A stretch of 64,000 nt of DNA from Microthyrium microscopicum (Eukaryota > Ascomycota > Dothideomycetes > Microthyriales > Microthyriaceae): positions 427,736 through 491,735 of the forward strand of contig MU004231.1 of the NCBI GenBank assembly GCA_010405405.1, written 5' to 3'. Shown one piece after another: positions 54,484 through 64,000 of this stretch; position 1 is the stretch's first letter; each line of letters begins with the position of its first letter. Below the pieces are notes generated by a model, which was not told where the DNA came from, searched no databases, and saw only the letters and a list, made by a program, of their open reading frames with translations. The position numbers were made by a program, and so were the translations under genes.

Positions 54484-55360
54484 ATGCCGAACAGCAGTAC
54501 GAGCAACAGTCGCGGCGGCGGGGGAGATCGATCCAGCAGTGGTCGGACAACCAAAAAACGCATCAGTGATGAAGAGTGGGTGAGCCACAAGGAGGCTATT
54601 GAGCGCCTATACCTGGATGAAGGCCGCGATGTGAGAGAAGTGCGCGATACCATGAAGCGAGACTACGGCTTCGAAGCACAGTAAGTTTCCAGCCTTTGAC
54701 CACCTTTAGATGCCTAGCTCATCGATCCAAAGCGAAAAGGCATACAAGCGAAAGTTCGAGGAATGGGGCCTGATCAAGAATATTCCCAAAGACGAAGGCC
54801 TGTTCATGGTGAAGAAGCGCGAATCACGTCGAGGTGAAGAGGGCAAGGATACCATTTTCAAGCGACGTAGAAGACAAGACGGACCCCTTCAGCTGGTTCT
54901 CGACGAGAAAATCGACCGCATAGCTGATAGATATGCGCACGATCTCAACAGCTTCCCGGATGACCCAGGTTAGACACGAACTTGGTAGTCAGCCTGACTT
55001 TGCTAACCTCACCATGTAGCCACGCCAGACAACATCGAGTACGATACTCCTGATGCGACACCTGGGGACGAAAGACCTAGACCTGCTAGACCACCTACTA
55101 GTGCACCCTCACAATCGGTAGGGAATCCACATGATGGGCCTCCACAAGGCGCAGTTCCTCAGGGTCCGGGTGGGTGGGCCTTTCCAGCTATTGCAGTGCA
55201 TCCTACTCCTTCTCAACCACCAGCGGGTTACTTCATTGCTCCAGGACCAGGGACTCCTCACATAATTGCTCAAACCCAAGTTCATCCTCAGCAGCAACAG
55301 CAACAACAACAACCTCAGAATCAGAACTGGGAGGGCTGGGTACCACCACAATACTTCTGA
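54484..55360 (+). CDS. Clr5-domain protein
   Basis: Three exons give 257 residues: 54,484-54,680, 54,733-54,968 and 55,020-55,360. Intron 1 (52 nt) opens GTAAGT; of two in-frame acceptors I chose the one ending at 54,732, because it joins GFEAH to EKAYKRKFEEWG as in the Clr5 family. Intron 2 (51 nt) has a GCTAAC branch site and TAG acceptor. Residues 29-82 form the Clr5 domain (EEW..HKEAIERLYLDEG, then KRKFEEWGLIKN). A basic patch FKRRRR (108-113) could be a nuclear signal. The C-terminal half is Pro/Gln-rich and disordered-looking, with a Gln run near residues 239-246. Clr5 is known from a fission yeast heterochromatin-silencing factor, but most proteins with it are uncharacterised, so function here is not assigned. 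The ATG at 54,484 is the first in frame (context CGCCATGCC). Confidence 0.87.
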
Positions 55361-56071
55361 CTAAATCCGGCGCCAGAGAACTTGTTGGACTGGAACGATT
55401 TCCCTACGAGCGACCTAGCCTGGAAGTTTGATGACATTAAATCTCATGGCGGCAAACAATGCTGTTACTCCTGACGGTGTCATCAAAACTGCCTGACTGG
55501 CCACTACACAGACTTGGTTCTGCTTCTAGGACTTTTTGGTACTTCGGAAGATCTCCTCACTCTCGTTGGAATATCTGAAATGAATCTTGACGGCAACACA
55601 AAAACAATTAGCCAGATCCGGTATAGCGGCACTGCATAGAATTTTGGAGTCTGCATCGTGACGCATCTTCCATCGGCGGCTCTCTGGCATGGCGTACGGG
55701 GCATAAAGGATATACCAGGAATGTAAAGGTAACAGGAAGCATTGTAATTATCGAGGATATCCGCACCCGGACCTCATGGGATATAGGTTCTCTCGTTTTA
55801 GTGTTAAAGATATAATTTTCAGCTCATTATTGCTTATGATGCTTTTCCTGAGTGTCGACTAATTTGACATTTGCCTAGCTCTTTCTGACAGCTCATATTT
55901 CCAGGACAGCAACGCCGTGCGATGGGGTATTCAAACTCTTTGGAATCTGTGGTATTAGAGCATTGGAGAATGTTGGGTTTCTATTTGAGTACTAATTGAC
56001 CCACTCAGCGGAATGATATCATCAGAGCGGTGACAAGAGGCATGGCTGCATGGAAAATACTAGAACTGAAG

Positions 56072-56107
56072 TCGGAGTAAACTCCGAAACATCCGATATA
56101 TAAAAGG
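56072..56107 (+). promoter_or_regulatory. Zinc-cluster-type palindrome followed by a TATA box
   Basis: TCGGAGT-AA-ACTCCGA (56,072-56,087) is a perfect 7-bp inverted repeat whose CGG...CCG half-sites are spaced as in sites of fungal Zn2Cys6 regulators. Nine bases on lies ATATATAAAAGG (56,096-56,107), a very good TATA box for + strand transcription. The pairing looks like an inducible promoter. No clear gene follows, so it may drive a non-coding RNA, a short ORF at 56,244, or nothing. Confidence 0.45.
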
Positions 56108-56243
56108 ACCACCCACCATTGTTTACTTTCGCACACAGGCTTGGACGACAAAATAGGGGTCGGGCTAAAGTGACCACTGCCTACGGCTTCTGTGGCTCGT
56201 CTTCAGCGGATCTGTACAAAGCCTCGTCCCCAGCAAATAAGAA

Positions 56244-56357
56244 ATGCTTGATCGAATAGCTGGTCAGCATAAGAGAATAAGCTTTTTAGCCTACATTGAC
56301 CCGTCGAGGCTGTGGCTTGAAAGAAAGAAACACCCTTTGCACGAGCGAGAATCATGA
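56244..56357 (+). CDS. Possible 37-residue ORF downstream of the orphan promoter
   Basis: The first ATG found after the palindrome/TATA site opens a 37-codon frame ending in TGA. The product would be basic, with a KHKR-like start and RKKH near residue 28. There is no homology I recognise, and a frame this short can arise by chance. It is listed only because of its position about 140 bases after a strong TATA box. Confidence 0.15.
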   Translation: MLDRIAGQHKRISFLAYIDPSRLWLERKKHPLHERES

Positions 56358-57591
56358 ATCAGAAATGCCGACAACAGCTCCTTTCAGGCAGCACATGAGA
56401 ATATATTTAACCTTCTCCCTTCTCTGTGCGCGAAAACCAACATTCCAGGTGTCTATTTACTGGTGGAGTTATTTCCGACACTCCCTATAACAGGCTATAA
56501 GCTGAAAAAAGAGCGTCCCATACGAGAATATGTCAGATGGTGATCAACCAATTAAAGAAGCAGAGGGTGTCACTAAGGCTTATGGCAAGTGCCGTAGCTT
56601 GGGTCCAGAACACCACTTTGCGAAAAAAACACCTGGGGAACATGGTTGTTGTACGTTTAGAGCATCGCATGGGTTAAGGATTGCGCAATTTTGTCTACTT
56701 TGGCTTTGATATGTTCCCAGTAATCTGGAAACAAGCGAATTTGATCCCACAGTGCTGGCACAACGTGCATGATACCTTCAGTATGGCGTGAGTTATGTAG
56801 CATTTCGTTTGCAGGACTTGCACGTTTAGAGTACTCTATTTTGAGACAATCATCAGACTATTGTTGTCTATTTGATAGCCACAAAGTGAATGGTTTACAG
56901 GTACGGTAGTAGACGATAGCAGCAATAATGAAAAGGTTCCTACTTCATATGTTTCTACACGGTTCTCCTTGAGTTGCTCGATCGTTATGTCGTAGAGAGA
57001 ACGATATTCTGGAGCTGTACCCGCTAATTGCCTTCATCGTGGCTTTGAATGAGACTCCGCAACTACTTCGCATACTCATTTGCCATAATCCAATTCTCAA
57101 AAATGGGCGGGTGGCAGCGACGGGCAGCGGCGGAAAGCGCAGTGATCTGATGCCATTTATCGATATACATTTTTGACCAATTAAATTGAATGCAAAGCTA
57201 ATGCTGAAACGCCTGTGCTGGCTTACAGGTAGTGGTAGTAACTGCATTGTGCTGTCAAGATCCAGAGTACAGGGTCTCTCTTAGCTCGTTTATTAACGGC
57301 TGGTTCCTCATCTCAGCCCATTATCACGTCAAAGTAGTGACTACTGACTCCACCTCAGATACAATTAACTATCTGCTTATTGTATCACTTCTCGCGCCGT
57401 ATATAGAACCAGCTGATTACTTGTATCCTTTGGTCCCACAACATAATCCCAGTCCTACTCCAAATACTCCAGTTTCTTTGTCCGGCCTCCAACACTTCGT
57501 ATATCGAGTACGTTCGTAGCCATCAAACGCGATCTGGAAATCCCAAACAATCCCAACTCCTCCCTCTCCACTCACACCATTCGGATTCGTA

Positions 57592-57871
57592 ATGTCAGTT
57601 TCCCGTTTGGTCGCCGCTGCGTCACGGCAATACAGCACCCACACATCTCACAACAGTGATCGCGTTGCTGGCGCAATAGGTTATGCAATGACAGGATATC
57701 TCGCTGGCGCATTTGTCCTACCTTTCGTACCGCCATATCTTGCATCTCGGAGAACGCAGCAGGATGGTAGCTTCCAAACACGGTAAGATATACACTGCCC
57801 TTTCAGGTTGAACGTCAACTTAACTATCACCTAGGCCACCAATAACATACACCTACCGCCCAGTCTTTTAA
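57592..57871 (+). CDS. Small predicted mitochondrial single-span membrane protein
   Basis: Two exons (57,592-57,782 and 57,835-57,871) give 75 residues. The 52-nt intron opens GTAAGA, has a CTTAAC-type branch site and ends CTAG; splicing adds an 11-residue tail, PPITYTYRPVF. Residues 1-14 look like a mitochondrial presequence (Ser/Ala/Arg, no acidic residue), with RQY-S at 12-15 fitting the R-3 cleavage pattern. Residues about 25-47 are one hydrophobic segment with Gly and Ala, followed by a polar tail with ASRR. This suggests an inner-membrane microprotein, such as a supernumerary respiratory subunit or assembly factor; the family is not recognised. Transcription converges on POM34, with 412 bases between stop codons. 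Confidence 0.7.
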
Positions 57872-58283
57872 ACATACTTAAAGCATACAATGGTTGCGGG
57901 ACAATGAGCATGAAATTGGACGACCGGCGTTGGGTGGTACATCTGAGCATTTGCATTTTCGGGGCTTGAGAAACGAGACATTCAAGGAGCATATCTCTCA
58001 CAGGCAAAATGAGAGTACACCAGATACATCGGAAATTATTTTTGCTTTGTATTATCTGTGACAAGGTTAATTTAACTATCATACAAGAAAACTCGCCATC
58101 ACAACATCCCGCGGCAAGCCACAGGACAACATAAAAACCATGGGTATCCTGCAATGACTTCAAAGCTCGCGCGCCAGTAAAAGCTATGCAGCACAAGTGA
58201 GCAAAAACGCCTGTCAATGCCAGCTTCTTTTCTTCACGCAGTGCTCAATGCGAACGCAACCCAATTCCAACCCTTGAACACAT
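57872..58283. other. Convergent 3' intergenic region
   Basis: The 412 bases between two convergent stop codons must hold both 3' untranslated regions. Frames open here on the minus strand show no coding character. Nothing else seen. Confidence 0.6.
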
Positions 58284-59103
58284 TCATATATACCCATTCA
58301 TACCCATTGGACTCGCATTCCGTCGTTTGTAGAGCCATTTGTTGTTGAGCGCCACACTCACTGTCCGCTGAGGACCGTTCGGGCTCGGCGAAGCAGGGCC
58401 ACCAAAGTCAGTAGCTTCTGATGTGCCAAAACCACCCGAACTTCCCCACGAACTGCCCAGACTTGCGCGCTTCCCTACTGCTTTCCTAACCAGTGGGCTG
58501 CCGCTCGACGGGCTCCCGCGTAGACCATTGCCTGATGATGGACTGACGGATCGGCCAAAGGGAGAGCTACCACCTGTTGCCATGCGGCTGCTGCTGGCGC
58601 CGCGCGAGGTGCTGCGCGAGTAGCGTGGCGGCGTTACGTATGTGGTGCCAGGTGTTGCGGGCGCGGAGGCTGGGCCGAGGCCGAGGAGGGCGCGTTGTGA
58701 GGGTGTGAGCGGGATATCGGACATGTCGTCTGGTCGACGCCAAAGGGGCCCGAGGGCCATGACGCCGGTGTAGGTAACGAAGAGGCGGACTAGCCAGATG
58801 GGAAGAGTAAGAGCGCTAGGAAGGACGTCGAATATGGAGGCGCTGTGGTACTATTAGATAACTGATACATGAGGATGTGAGCGAAGGAACATACAAGGGC
58901 CAAACATTTGGCAGGACAAAGGAGGCGATGAGGATGGCGGCGGAGCTTAGGGCAGCATATGCTTTCGCTTGATCAAATGTATTCGCGAGACGACGTTGGC
59001 TGATTTCTGTAAGTCGTGGATGCTGCCATGAGCCTGGAGGAGTTGGCGCTGCAGGAGGGGCCAATGGGCGCGATGGTGTTGTTGTCGTGGTGAGAGACGC
59101 CAT
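58284..59103 (-). CDS. POM34: Nuclear pore membrane protein Pom34-like (NPCC family)
   Basis: Two exons, 59,103-58,895 and 58,842-58,284, give 255 residues. The 52-nt intron opens GTATGT and ends CACAG. Without splicing the frame stops, and with it two hydrophobic segments appear at residues about 48-72 and 77-102, as expected for this integral pore-membrane nucleoporin. Just after them is DIPLTPSQRALLGL (112-125), then PATPGTTYVTPPRYSRS, the conserved signature I associate with fungal NPCC/Pom34 proteins. The rest is Ser/Gly/Pro-rich and probably disordered, ending in WLYKRR near residue 241. The N-terminus (MASLTTTTTPSRPLAP) also looks like the family. Pom34 helps anchor the pore's membrane ring together with Pom152 and Ndc1 in yeast. 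The ATG at 59,103 is chosen because the family N-terminus begins there. Confidence 0.85.
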
Positions 59104-59384
59104 TATGGAGCGATGTCCGGAGAGACACTGATATGATTAGTATTCGTGGATGGTGAGAACCCTGTTGGTTAGTATGAGGAAGCTGTTTGGTTAGTAAGGC
59201 ATCGCGAGCGATATGGATGGAGTTGAATCGTCGAGGGTGAAAGAGAGAAGGCACGTCTTTGTTTGTTGCTCCCACAAGCTTTGTTCCCAACAATGGCGTC
59301 TGTACGTCGCGCTTAGCGCGGCTATCAGTTGCTACTTCACGAGACTCAGGTGGAATCCACCTCCAACTACCACTCTAGTACTCT
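59104..59384. other. Short divergent intergenic region upstream of POM34
   Basis: About 280 bases separate the POM34 start from the doubtful ORF at 59,385. It must hold the POM34 promoter and leader. No clear TATA box was seen. Confidence 0.5.
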
Positions 59385-59636
59385 ATGTCGACATCATTTA
59401 ACCGTCAGAGAAATACTCGAACTCACCAGGCAGACGAAAATCCTGCTCAGTGGCGCAACAAGTCCTTTTACGCCTGTCTTCGTCACCCAACTGACGTTTG
59501 GAGTGGTGGGAGGATCGGAATCTATAACTATTCAAACCCTTGGTCGTCCTTCTCCATCATGGCCATGCCGGTCTTTTATATCAGCACGAAGATGATGGAG
59601 CTCTTGGGGAAACCTTCAGCAGAAGACCAGACTTAA
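59385..59636 (+). CDS. Possible 83-residue protein, unidentified
   Basis: An ATG-to-TAA frame of 83 codons divergent from POM34. In its favour, many codons end in C (AAC, GCC, GTC, ATC, TCC), the composition is balanced (aromatic and polar residues, few low-complexity runs), and a mildly hydrophobic segment IMAMPVFYIST lies at about residues 58-68. Against it, there is no recognised domain, no splice evidence, and an overlapping frame is open too. It may be a real small fungal protein or part of a leader transcript. Confidence 0.35.
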   Translation: MSTSFNRQRNTRTHQADENPAQWRNKSFYACLRHPTDVWSGGRIGIYNYSNPWSSFSIMAMPVFYISTKMMELLGKPSAEDQT

Positions 59637-60379
59637 GCACATTTTGAGAGGGTATGTACAAGAAGATATACTTTCTTATTTAAGTCTTTGACGATACGAG
59701 GCGTTGATCTACAAGATGAACGTTGACTGCAGACGCATTGCAGATTTAGCTTTATTTGTGATACACTCTAGACATAGCACGTCTCTAGGCTTCTCAAGGC
59801 AAGGCACATAACTAGAAATCAAAGAAGGGCACAAATTCTCTTTCCTGGAAGGACAAGTCGAGGCTGTCCCACAGTATCTTTGTAACATGCATGGATAAGA
59901 TAAAAACTGCAATATGTCTATTAAGACTCAACGTATACTCGTTCATGGAGCAAGTTAGTGCACTGAAGATAAACGGACGGGACGGCTGAAGCCGCGGTAT
60001 GATACAGGCCTGTTGCCTTACTACTGCACCCATATCTTAGTTGGCATCTGCTCTGTTGTCCGAATTGTTGTGCGAGCCGCTCTCTAGTTGTTGCATGATC
60101 AACTTCGAGCCATGGGACGGAAGGCATGCTGTGGATTGACATAATTCGATTAGTCGTTATATTTTCATAGGGTATATCTATATCTCCATCGTTATGATAC
60201 ATACTGTGATGGTGAAAAATAAGATGCTTTCATGAAGTGTATTGGATAGCTGTTCCTGCCATGGAGATCCTCCTCTGGGGTATAAATTATACGAACCGAT
60301 ATATCGTATCTAGAGTAATGTAAAACAAATTACGCCTGCGAATGCATAACGTTGAAGAGATCTTTGAAAAGTCGAAATG
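59637..60379. other. Intergenic region 3' of SEN2
   Basis: About 740 bases with no convincing gene. It contains the SEN2 3' flank. Open stretches on the minus strand at 59,709-60,202 lack coding character. Nothing else seen. Confidence 0.55.
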
Positions 60380-61657
60380 TTATTTCGACCTCGGAAGCAT
60401 CTTACCGCGATTCCTGTTAGGACTCCATCGTTTAATACAGAACTCCCGTATTCTGTACTGGCCAAAAATCTGGCCAATATCCTCACCTTTGACAGCATCA
60501 GGAGGTGGTATCTCCACATAGCACAGCACCAAAGTCTTGACTGCCTTAGTTTGAACGCGATTGATGCAATGAAACCAGCTCCAGTCACGAGAGCCTTTAC
60601 GTCTCTGCATACTTGTTGGTTTACGGCCTGGCTCCTTCCAATAAGGATCATTGTAGCTTGGTATGATCATGACTGCAAAGGCGGCGTGTGAAAATACGAG
60701 ACCACGCTCGTAGAGGAGATAGTCGACAGAGAATTTGATGCCATCGCGTACTACCCAGCCTAGAGAACGGAAGTGGTGGTATACAGCGTAGTAGACTAGA
60801 AATGGATCATCGGGTGAGAGGTCTGCGAGGGAAACTGGTGGGAAGTAGGAGTGCTGTCGGAAAAGTGTCAACAGATCTAGGGAGGAAGCCGTGGGCATGT
60901 TACTGAGTCTGAGAGACCCAAGACCATAGTGTAGGAAGTAGGCTTCGTAAAGGCTGAGCTGGAGATGCTCTTGATTCACAATTTCCGCTGTTATAGCTTC
61001 GTCTTGTACATCCTTGTCCAGTAGAGGATCCATTGAAGACTGGCTTAAGGGTTCGGCGGCCCCATTCGAAATTTCCGAAGCAGTATTACTGACTTCTTCA
61101 TTTTCGGCTGGAGTGAGCGGTGGCGATAGCAAGCCGGTACCAGCTTCTTTCCTCTGTTGTTCTTCAATGGCCTCTCTTTCGGCTCTTGCTCTATCCATCT
61201 TCATCCTATCACGCTCTTTTCTACGTTGATCTCTCATCAACTCAATGGTCTCCCTGTCCGTTATTCCTAGTCTTGTTTTTTCCTGGTCCAGCCAATTTGG
61301 CTCACTTCGACTGAGTATGCCTTTGCCAAAGAAGCCCATCTCCCATAGTGCCCGAATAGTCTTAGGCTCCGTGACATGAACGGAGCGAGATGCTTGGTCA
61401 AAATATCCCTCGTAGATGATATCGTGTGAGCTCGGAGGCGACACTGTCTGCCACAGCACGGTGAAAGCTATGCGCAGCCATGAGATGGGATTATGTGGGA
61501 CGAAGGCAGGTAGCGGAAATGTGTTCAGCGGGAGAGGATTGCGATGGATGTAATTGTAATTCGGGCGCCGAGGACGTCTTATATCTGGAGAGTGTTGTTG
61601 TTCCTGGGCACGTTTGGCGGCTCTGAGTGAGGCTGAGGGAGGAGTGGGAGTGGTCAT
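60380..61657 (-). CDS. SEN2: tRNA-splicing endonuclease catalytic subunit Sen2
   Basis: A single uninterrupted exon of 425 residues. Sen2 is the subunit that cuts the 5' splice site of intron-containing pre-tRNAs within the Sen2-Sen15-Sen34-Sen54 complex. The fungal Sen2 pattern is clear: an N-terminal part with ALWEMGFFGKGILSRSEPNW (about 103-122), a charged coiled-coil-like linker rich in Arg/Glu/Lys (about 140-172), an acidic/Ser spacer, then LYEAYFLHYGLGSLRL (237-252) and the nuclease fold. The catalytic triad of the EndA family can be placed at Tyr316 (DYLLYERG), His324 (VFSHAAFAV) and Lys374 (TKAVKTLVLCYVEIP), so the enzyme looks active. The ATG at 61,657 gives a normal N-terminus (MTTPTPPSAS). 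The gene is divergent from the BIM1-like gene. No oddity seen. Confidence 0.95.
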   Translation of the reverse strand: MTTPTPPSASLRAAKRAQEQQHSPDIRRPRRPNYNYIHRNPLPLNTFPLPAFVPHNPISWLRIAFTVLWQTVSPPSSHDIIYEGYFDQASRSVHVTEPKTIRALWEMGFFGKGILSRSEPNWLDQEKTRLGITDRETIELMRDQRRKERDRMKMDRARAEREAIEEQQRKEAGTGLLSPPLTPAENEEVSNTASEISNGAAEPLSQSSMDPLLDKDVQDEAITAEIVNQEHLQLSLYEAYFLHYGLGSLRLSNMPTASSLDLLTLFRQHSYFPPVSLADLSPDDPFLVYYAVYHHFRSLGWVVRDGIKFSVDYLLYERGLVFSHAAFAVMIIPSYNDPYWKEPGRKPTSMQRRKGSRDWSWFHCINRVQTKAVKTLVLCYVEIPPPDAVKGEDIGQIFGQYRIREFCIKRWSPNRNRGKMLPRSK

Positions 61658-62763
61658 ATTGGCTGTAGACGCGCCGAATACCCCATATCAGATGAACGAT
61701 AGGATGCGATCATTTAGAGAACTGTCAAGTTCTCTTGGCATCTCGACCTTTAGTTCATTACGTCGCTTTGGGTTTCAATCTGCGTAAGCACATCGAGTTG
61801 GAGATGTCGATTTTTGCGATGGAGTCACAGTGGTTGTGTTGAAATTCTGGAGCTTGAGCTGGAGCTCGGTCGTAAAAATCTCCCCGAAGATCTAGAACGG
61901 GGCTAGGGTTTCCGCTCTTTCTTTGTTCGGCTAGTCCCGTCACCCATGTCTTCACGAGGCCGAGAAGAGACAGGGATTATGCTAACTAATAACTACCCGT
62001 TGGCCAGTTCAACATTAATTCAACCTCTCTTACATCAAATGTATCGTCGCATGCAACCTTGGAATGTACATATCGATTTTGTATTATAGAAATCAGTTCT
62101 CTACCCCGATTAGGACGATCCCCATCTTCTTGGCGCCCGGAGACGGAATAGACTTTGATGGCAGCGACTTGACGAGTCGTCAGCGCTTACACGCAGCACT
62201 ACCCCCAACGTTCCCTGGCTTCATCACCCAATCACAGCGGCTATCAGCCTCTTTGCGCTCTCCGCTCCCTGTCAAAGGTCGTGGTTCCATGCTGCAGCTC
62301 TTTTGATTGGTTCACACAGACTGCTCAGCACGGCAGGTGGCGTTGTGCTTCTGCATTTCATCCTCGTCTCTTTTGGTTGTTGCTTCGGTTGGTTTTGGCT
62401 GCTGGGCCAATTCCTGGGTCTTAACTTCGTAAGAAAGATGTGCCACCGCGTCCATCCGGAAATCTCAAAGGCCTGAAGTCTGCTGTCTCTTAAACTCCCC
62501 CATTGTATTACACTCTCGGCGCCAACCTTTCCTCCAGCACTACCTCTACTTCGTTTTTGAATACTTATCGTCTTTAAGCTACTCCTTTCCTGCCATTGCT
62601 GGACACTCGGTCAGGTCTACTCTCAACAACTTTGCCAACATCCTCGCGCAACCCGAATACCCCGATTTCAAGGCCTGCTGATCTTACATCTGGGATAAAA
62701 CTACCTCCTGGCTTGCTGTCCTCTTTTCGACCTGTTACATCTATCTCTTTATACTACTCCAAT
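61658..62763. promoter_or_regulatory. Shared divergent promoter region of SEN2 and the BIM1-like gene
   Basis: These 1.1 kb lie between two divergent start codons and must contain both promoters. The last 280 bases before 62,764 are pyrimidine-rich, typical of a fungal transcription start and leader. Open stretches here (for example 62,064-62,306) show no domain or coding bias. I found no site I would call a copper-response element. Confidence 0.5.
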
Positions 62764-63619
62764 ATGTGGACGACGACACTATTTGCTGCCACGGCGGCGC
62801 TCATTGCTCAAACCTCCGCGCATCTCGTTATAACATACCCAGGCTGGAGAGGAGACAACTTGATAAACAACGGAACTCTGCCTGATGGTTCAATACCCCC
62901 AGATGGCCTAGGAACATCATGGCAAAATGGTTCATATGCTTTTCCCTATGGAATGCAATGGATGTATCCATGTGCGTACATTCTCTCAAGAAATATTCCA
63001 TCACATCACTAATTTCTTCTAGGTGGTGGCATGCCAACATCTACCAATCGAACCAAATGGCCCGTCACCGGTGGAGCTGTCAGCTTTCAACCAGGCTGGT
63101 TCTCTGGCCATTCGCAAGCTCTCATCTACATCAACTTGGGAATCGGAACAGTCCCTCTCAACATGTCGCTGGTCATGAACCCAGTATTCCAAATCACTGG
63201 ACCAAACAACAACGCATACCCAGGAACCTTCTGCCTACCACAAGTTCCATTACCAGCAAATCTTACCGTCAAAGTGGGCGACAACGCGACCATCCAAGTC
63301 ATTGAGACTGCCCAGCACGGAGCTGCTCTTTATAGCGTAAGCAAATACCCATGACTTTTTTTATATAGCACGAACGATGAGCTAACTATCCTTCTAGTGC
63401 GTCGATATAACATTCGCCGAACCAAAAGACGTCCCTCCAGTCACCAGCGAAAACTGCTTCAACTCAACAACCCAACAAGGCAACGGCGGCCCAATCGGTC
63501 AAAACTTTGTCTACACTGCACCCGGCAGCTCGACATCGTGGGCTTCATCGACAAGTGCCATCAGCTGGACGACATTCCTCACATTGATGTTCGCATCACT
63601 GTTTGCGATATCTTTGTAG
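62764..63619 (+). CDS. GPI-anchored LPMO-like copper protein (BIM1/X325 family)
   Basis: Three exons (62,764-62,971, 63,023-63,336, 63,398-63,619) give 247 residues. Intron 1 (51 nt) uses donor GTGCGT and joins MYP to CGGMP; intron 2 (61 nt) opens GTAAGC with a GCTAAC branch site. A signal peptide (1-19) would be cut after TSA, leaving His20 as the mature N-terminus, the copper-binding histidine of LPMO-like proteins; His99 and His168 are further candidate ligands. Family blocks include HLVITYPGWRGDNL, MYPCGGM, NRTKWPVTGG, GWFSGHSQALIYINLG, FQITGPNN.AYPGTFCLPQVPLPAN and HGAALYSCVDITFAEP. Four cysteines (70, 140, 175, 194) could form two disulfides, and there are seven N-glycosylation sequons. 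A Ser/Thr-rich stretch and hydrophobic tail (232-247) suggest a GPI anchor. Known members handle copper at the cell surface rather than oxidise polysaccharide. The ATG at 62,764 is the first in frame. Confidence 0.93.
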
Positions 63620-64000
63620 AGATTTCCACTGCAAAGATTTGCCATTTTTCGTTCATTGCATTGTCAAGATATCCCAGCGGCTGACGGTCTGTCATACCAC
63701 ATTTCGCATCATATAATATTTACAACTTATGTACTGGGCTTGATGATTTTTTCTTCTCATCATTCTGGTTGGCGCTGTGGCATTTTTTGGGTCCGGTTGA
63801 GATGAAGGTTTCCTCAATCAAATTTCTTTGTACATAACAAAATGATCTGCGTCTTCTTACGGAGCGACATTTACAAATCAAAAAAATTCAAACAAGTTAA
63901 ATGTGCTAAGTCTGTTGCTATGTGAAATTGTATGCTGAGCTCGTTCGCGTCTGCTCCTGCCCCGCTCTCGAAAGCAAAAGACTTAATAACCTTTCTAGCT
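63620..64000. other. 3' flank of the BIM1-like gene to the window end
   Basis: Contains the 3' untranslated region of the BIM1-like gene, with T-rich stretches. No further gene start is visible before the window ends. Confidence 0.55.

Larger units (their letters stand above)
55361..57591. other. 2.2-kb intergenic region with an orphan promoter-like site
   Basis: No convincing gene lies between the Clr5 gene and the small mitochondrial protein gene. It holds the 3' flank of the former, a palindrome-plus-TATA site at 56,072-56,107, a 37-codon ATG frame at 56,244-56,357, and from about 57,430 a pyrimidine-rich leader for the next gene. Open stretches at 56,296-56,490, 56,945-57,247 and 57,232-57,519 do not look like coding sequence. 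Confidence 0.55.

Noticed and set aside
57232-57519. 95-codon open frame upstream of the mitochondrial protein gene
   Set aside because: No ATG at its start, no domain, and it lies in the expected promoter and leader.
58423-58623. 66-codon + strand frame
   Set aside because: Antisense shadow of the Ser/Gly/Pro-rich part of POM34.
60377-61314. Several + strand open frames
   Set aside because: Antisense shadows of SEN2, whose catalytic motifs fix the coding strand.

Overview
This window is a piece of a filamentous ascomycete genome, most likely a dothideomycete (Pleosporales-like; this placement is inference). The gene side has compact genes with 51-61-nt introns of fungal type, a Clr5-domain protein, the fungal nucleoporin Pom34, the tRNA-splicing endonuclease subunit Sen2 and an LPMO-like copper protein of the BIM1/X325 family. 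The rest carries an extreme repeat-induced point mutation (RIP) signature.

The window has two parts. Positions 1 to about 50,110 are one AT-rich block in which CA and TG dinucleotides are almost absent (none in the first 935 bases) while CG survives. That is the pattern of RIP acting on CpA. No intact gene survives there. It holds mutated repeats, about ten tandem-repeat arrays (periods 10, 20, 33, 60, 63, 80-84, 96, 98, 108 and 110 bp), a 0.7-kb tandem module near 33-36 kb, one 80-base assembly gap, and coding relics. Two relics keep one reading frame over kilobases and can be partly named: a UPF1-like superfamily 1 helicase (+ strand, about 14.7-19.9 kb) and a DUF6589-like protein (- strand, about 46.6-48.2 kb). 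The stretch from about 36.5 to 46.5 kb is less saturated by RIP than the first 36 kb, so the block was built in more than one step.

Near 50,110 the composition changes within a few tens of bases to ordinary sequence, with a GC-rich stem-forming segment at the junction. A 4.4-kb gene-free buffer follows. The genes are then: a Clr5-domain protein (+, 54,484-55,360), a small predicted mitochondrial membrane protein (+, 57,592-57,871), POM34 (-, 58,284-59,103), a doubtful 83-codon ORF (+, 59,385-59,636), SEN2 (-, 60,380-61,657) and a GPI-anchored BIM1-like copper protein (+, 62,764-63,619). SEN2 and the BIM1-like gene are divergent and share a 1.1-kb intergenic region.

The genes form no pathway: they are housekeeping functions (nuclear pore, tRNA splicing), one metal-handling surface protein and two poorly known proteins. 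No rRNA, tRNA, CRISPR or bacterial-type operon was seen. The most unusual items are the two long relic frames, the repeat arrays inside them, and a palindrome-plus-TATA promoter at 56,072-56,107 with no evident gene.
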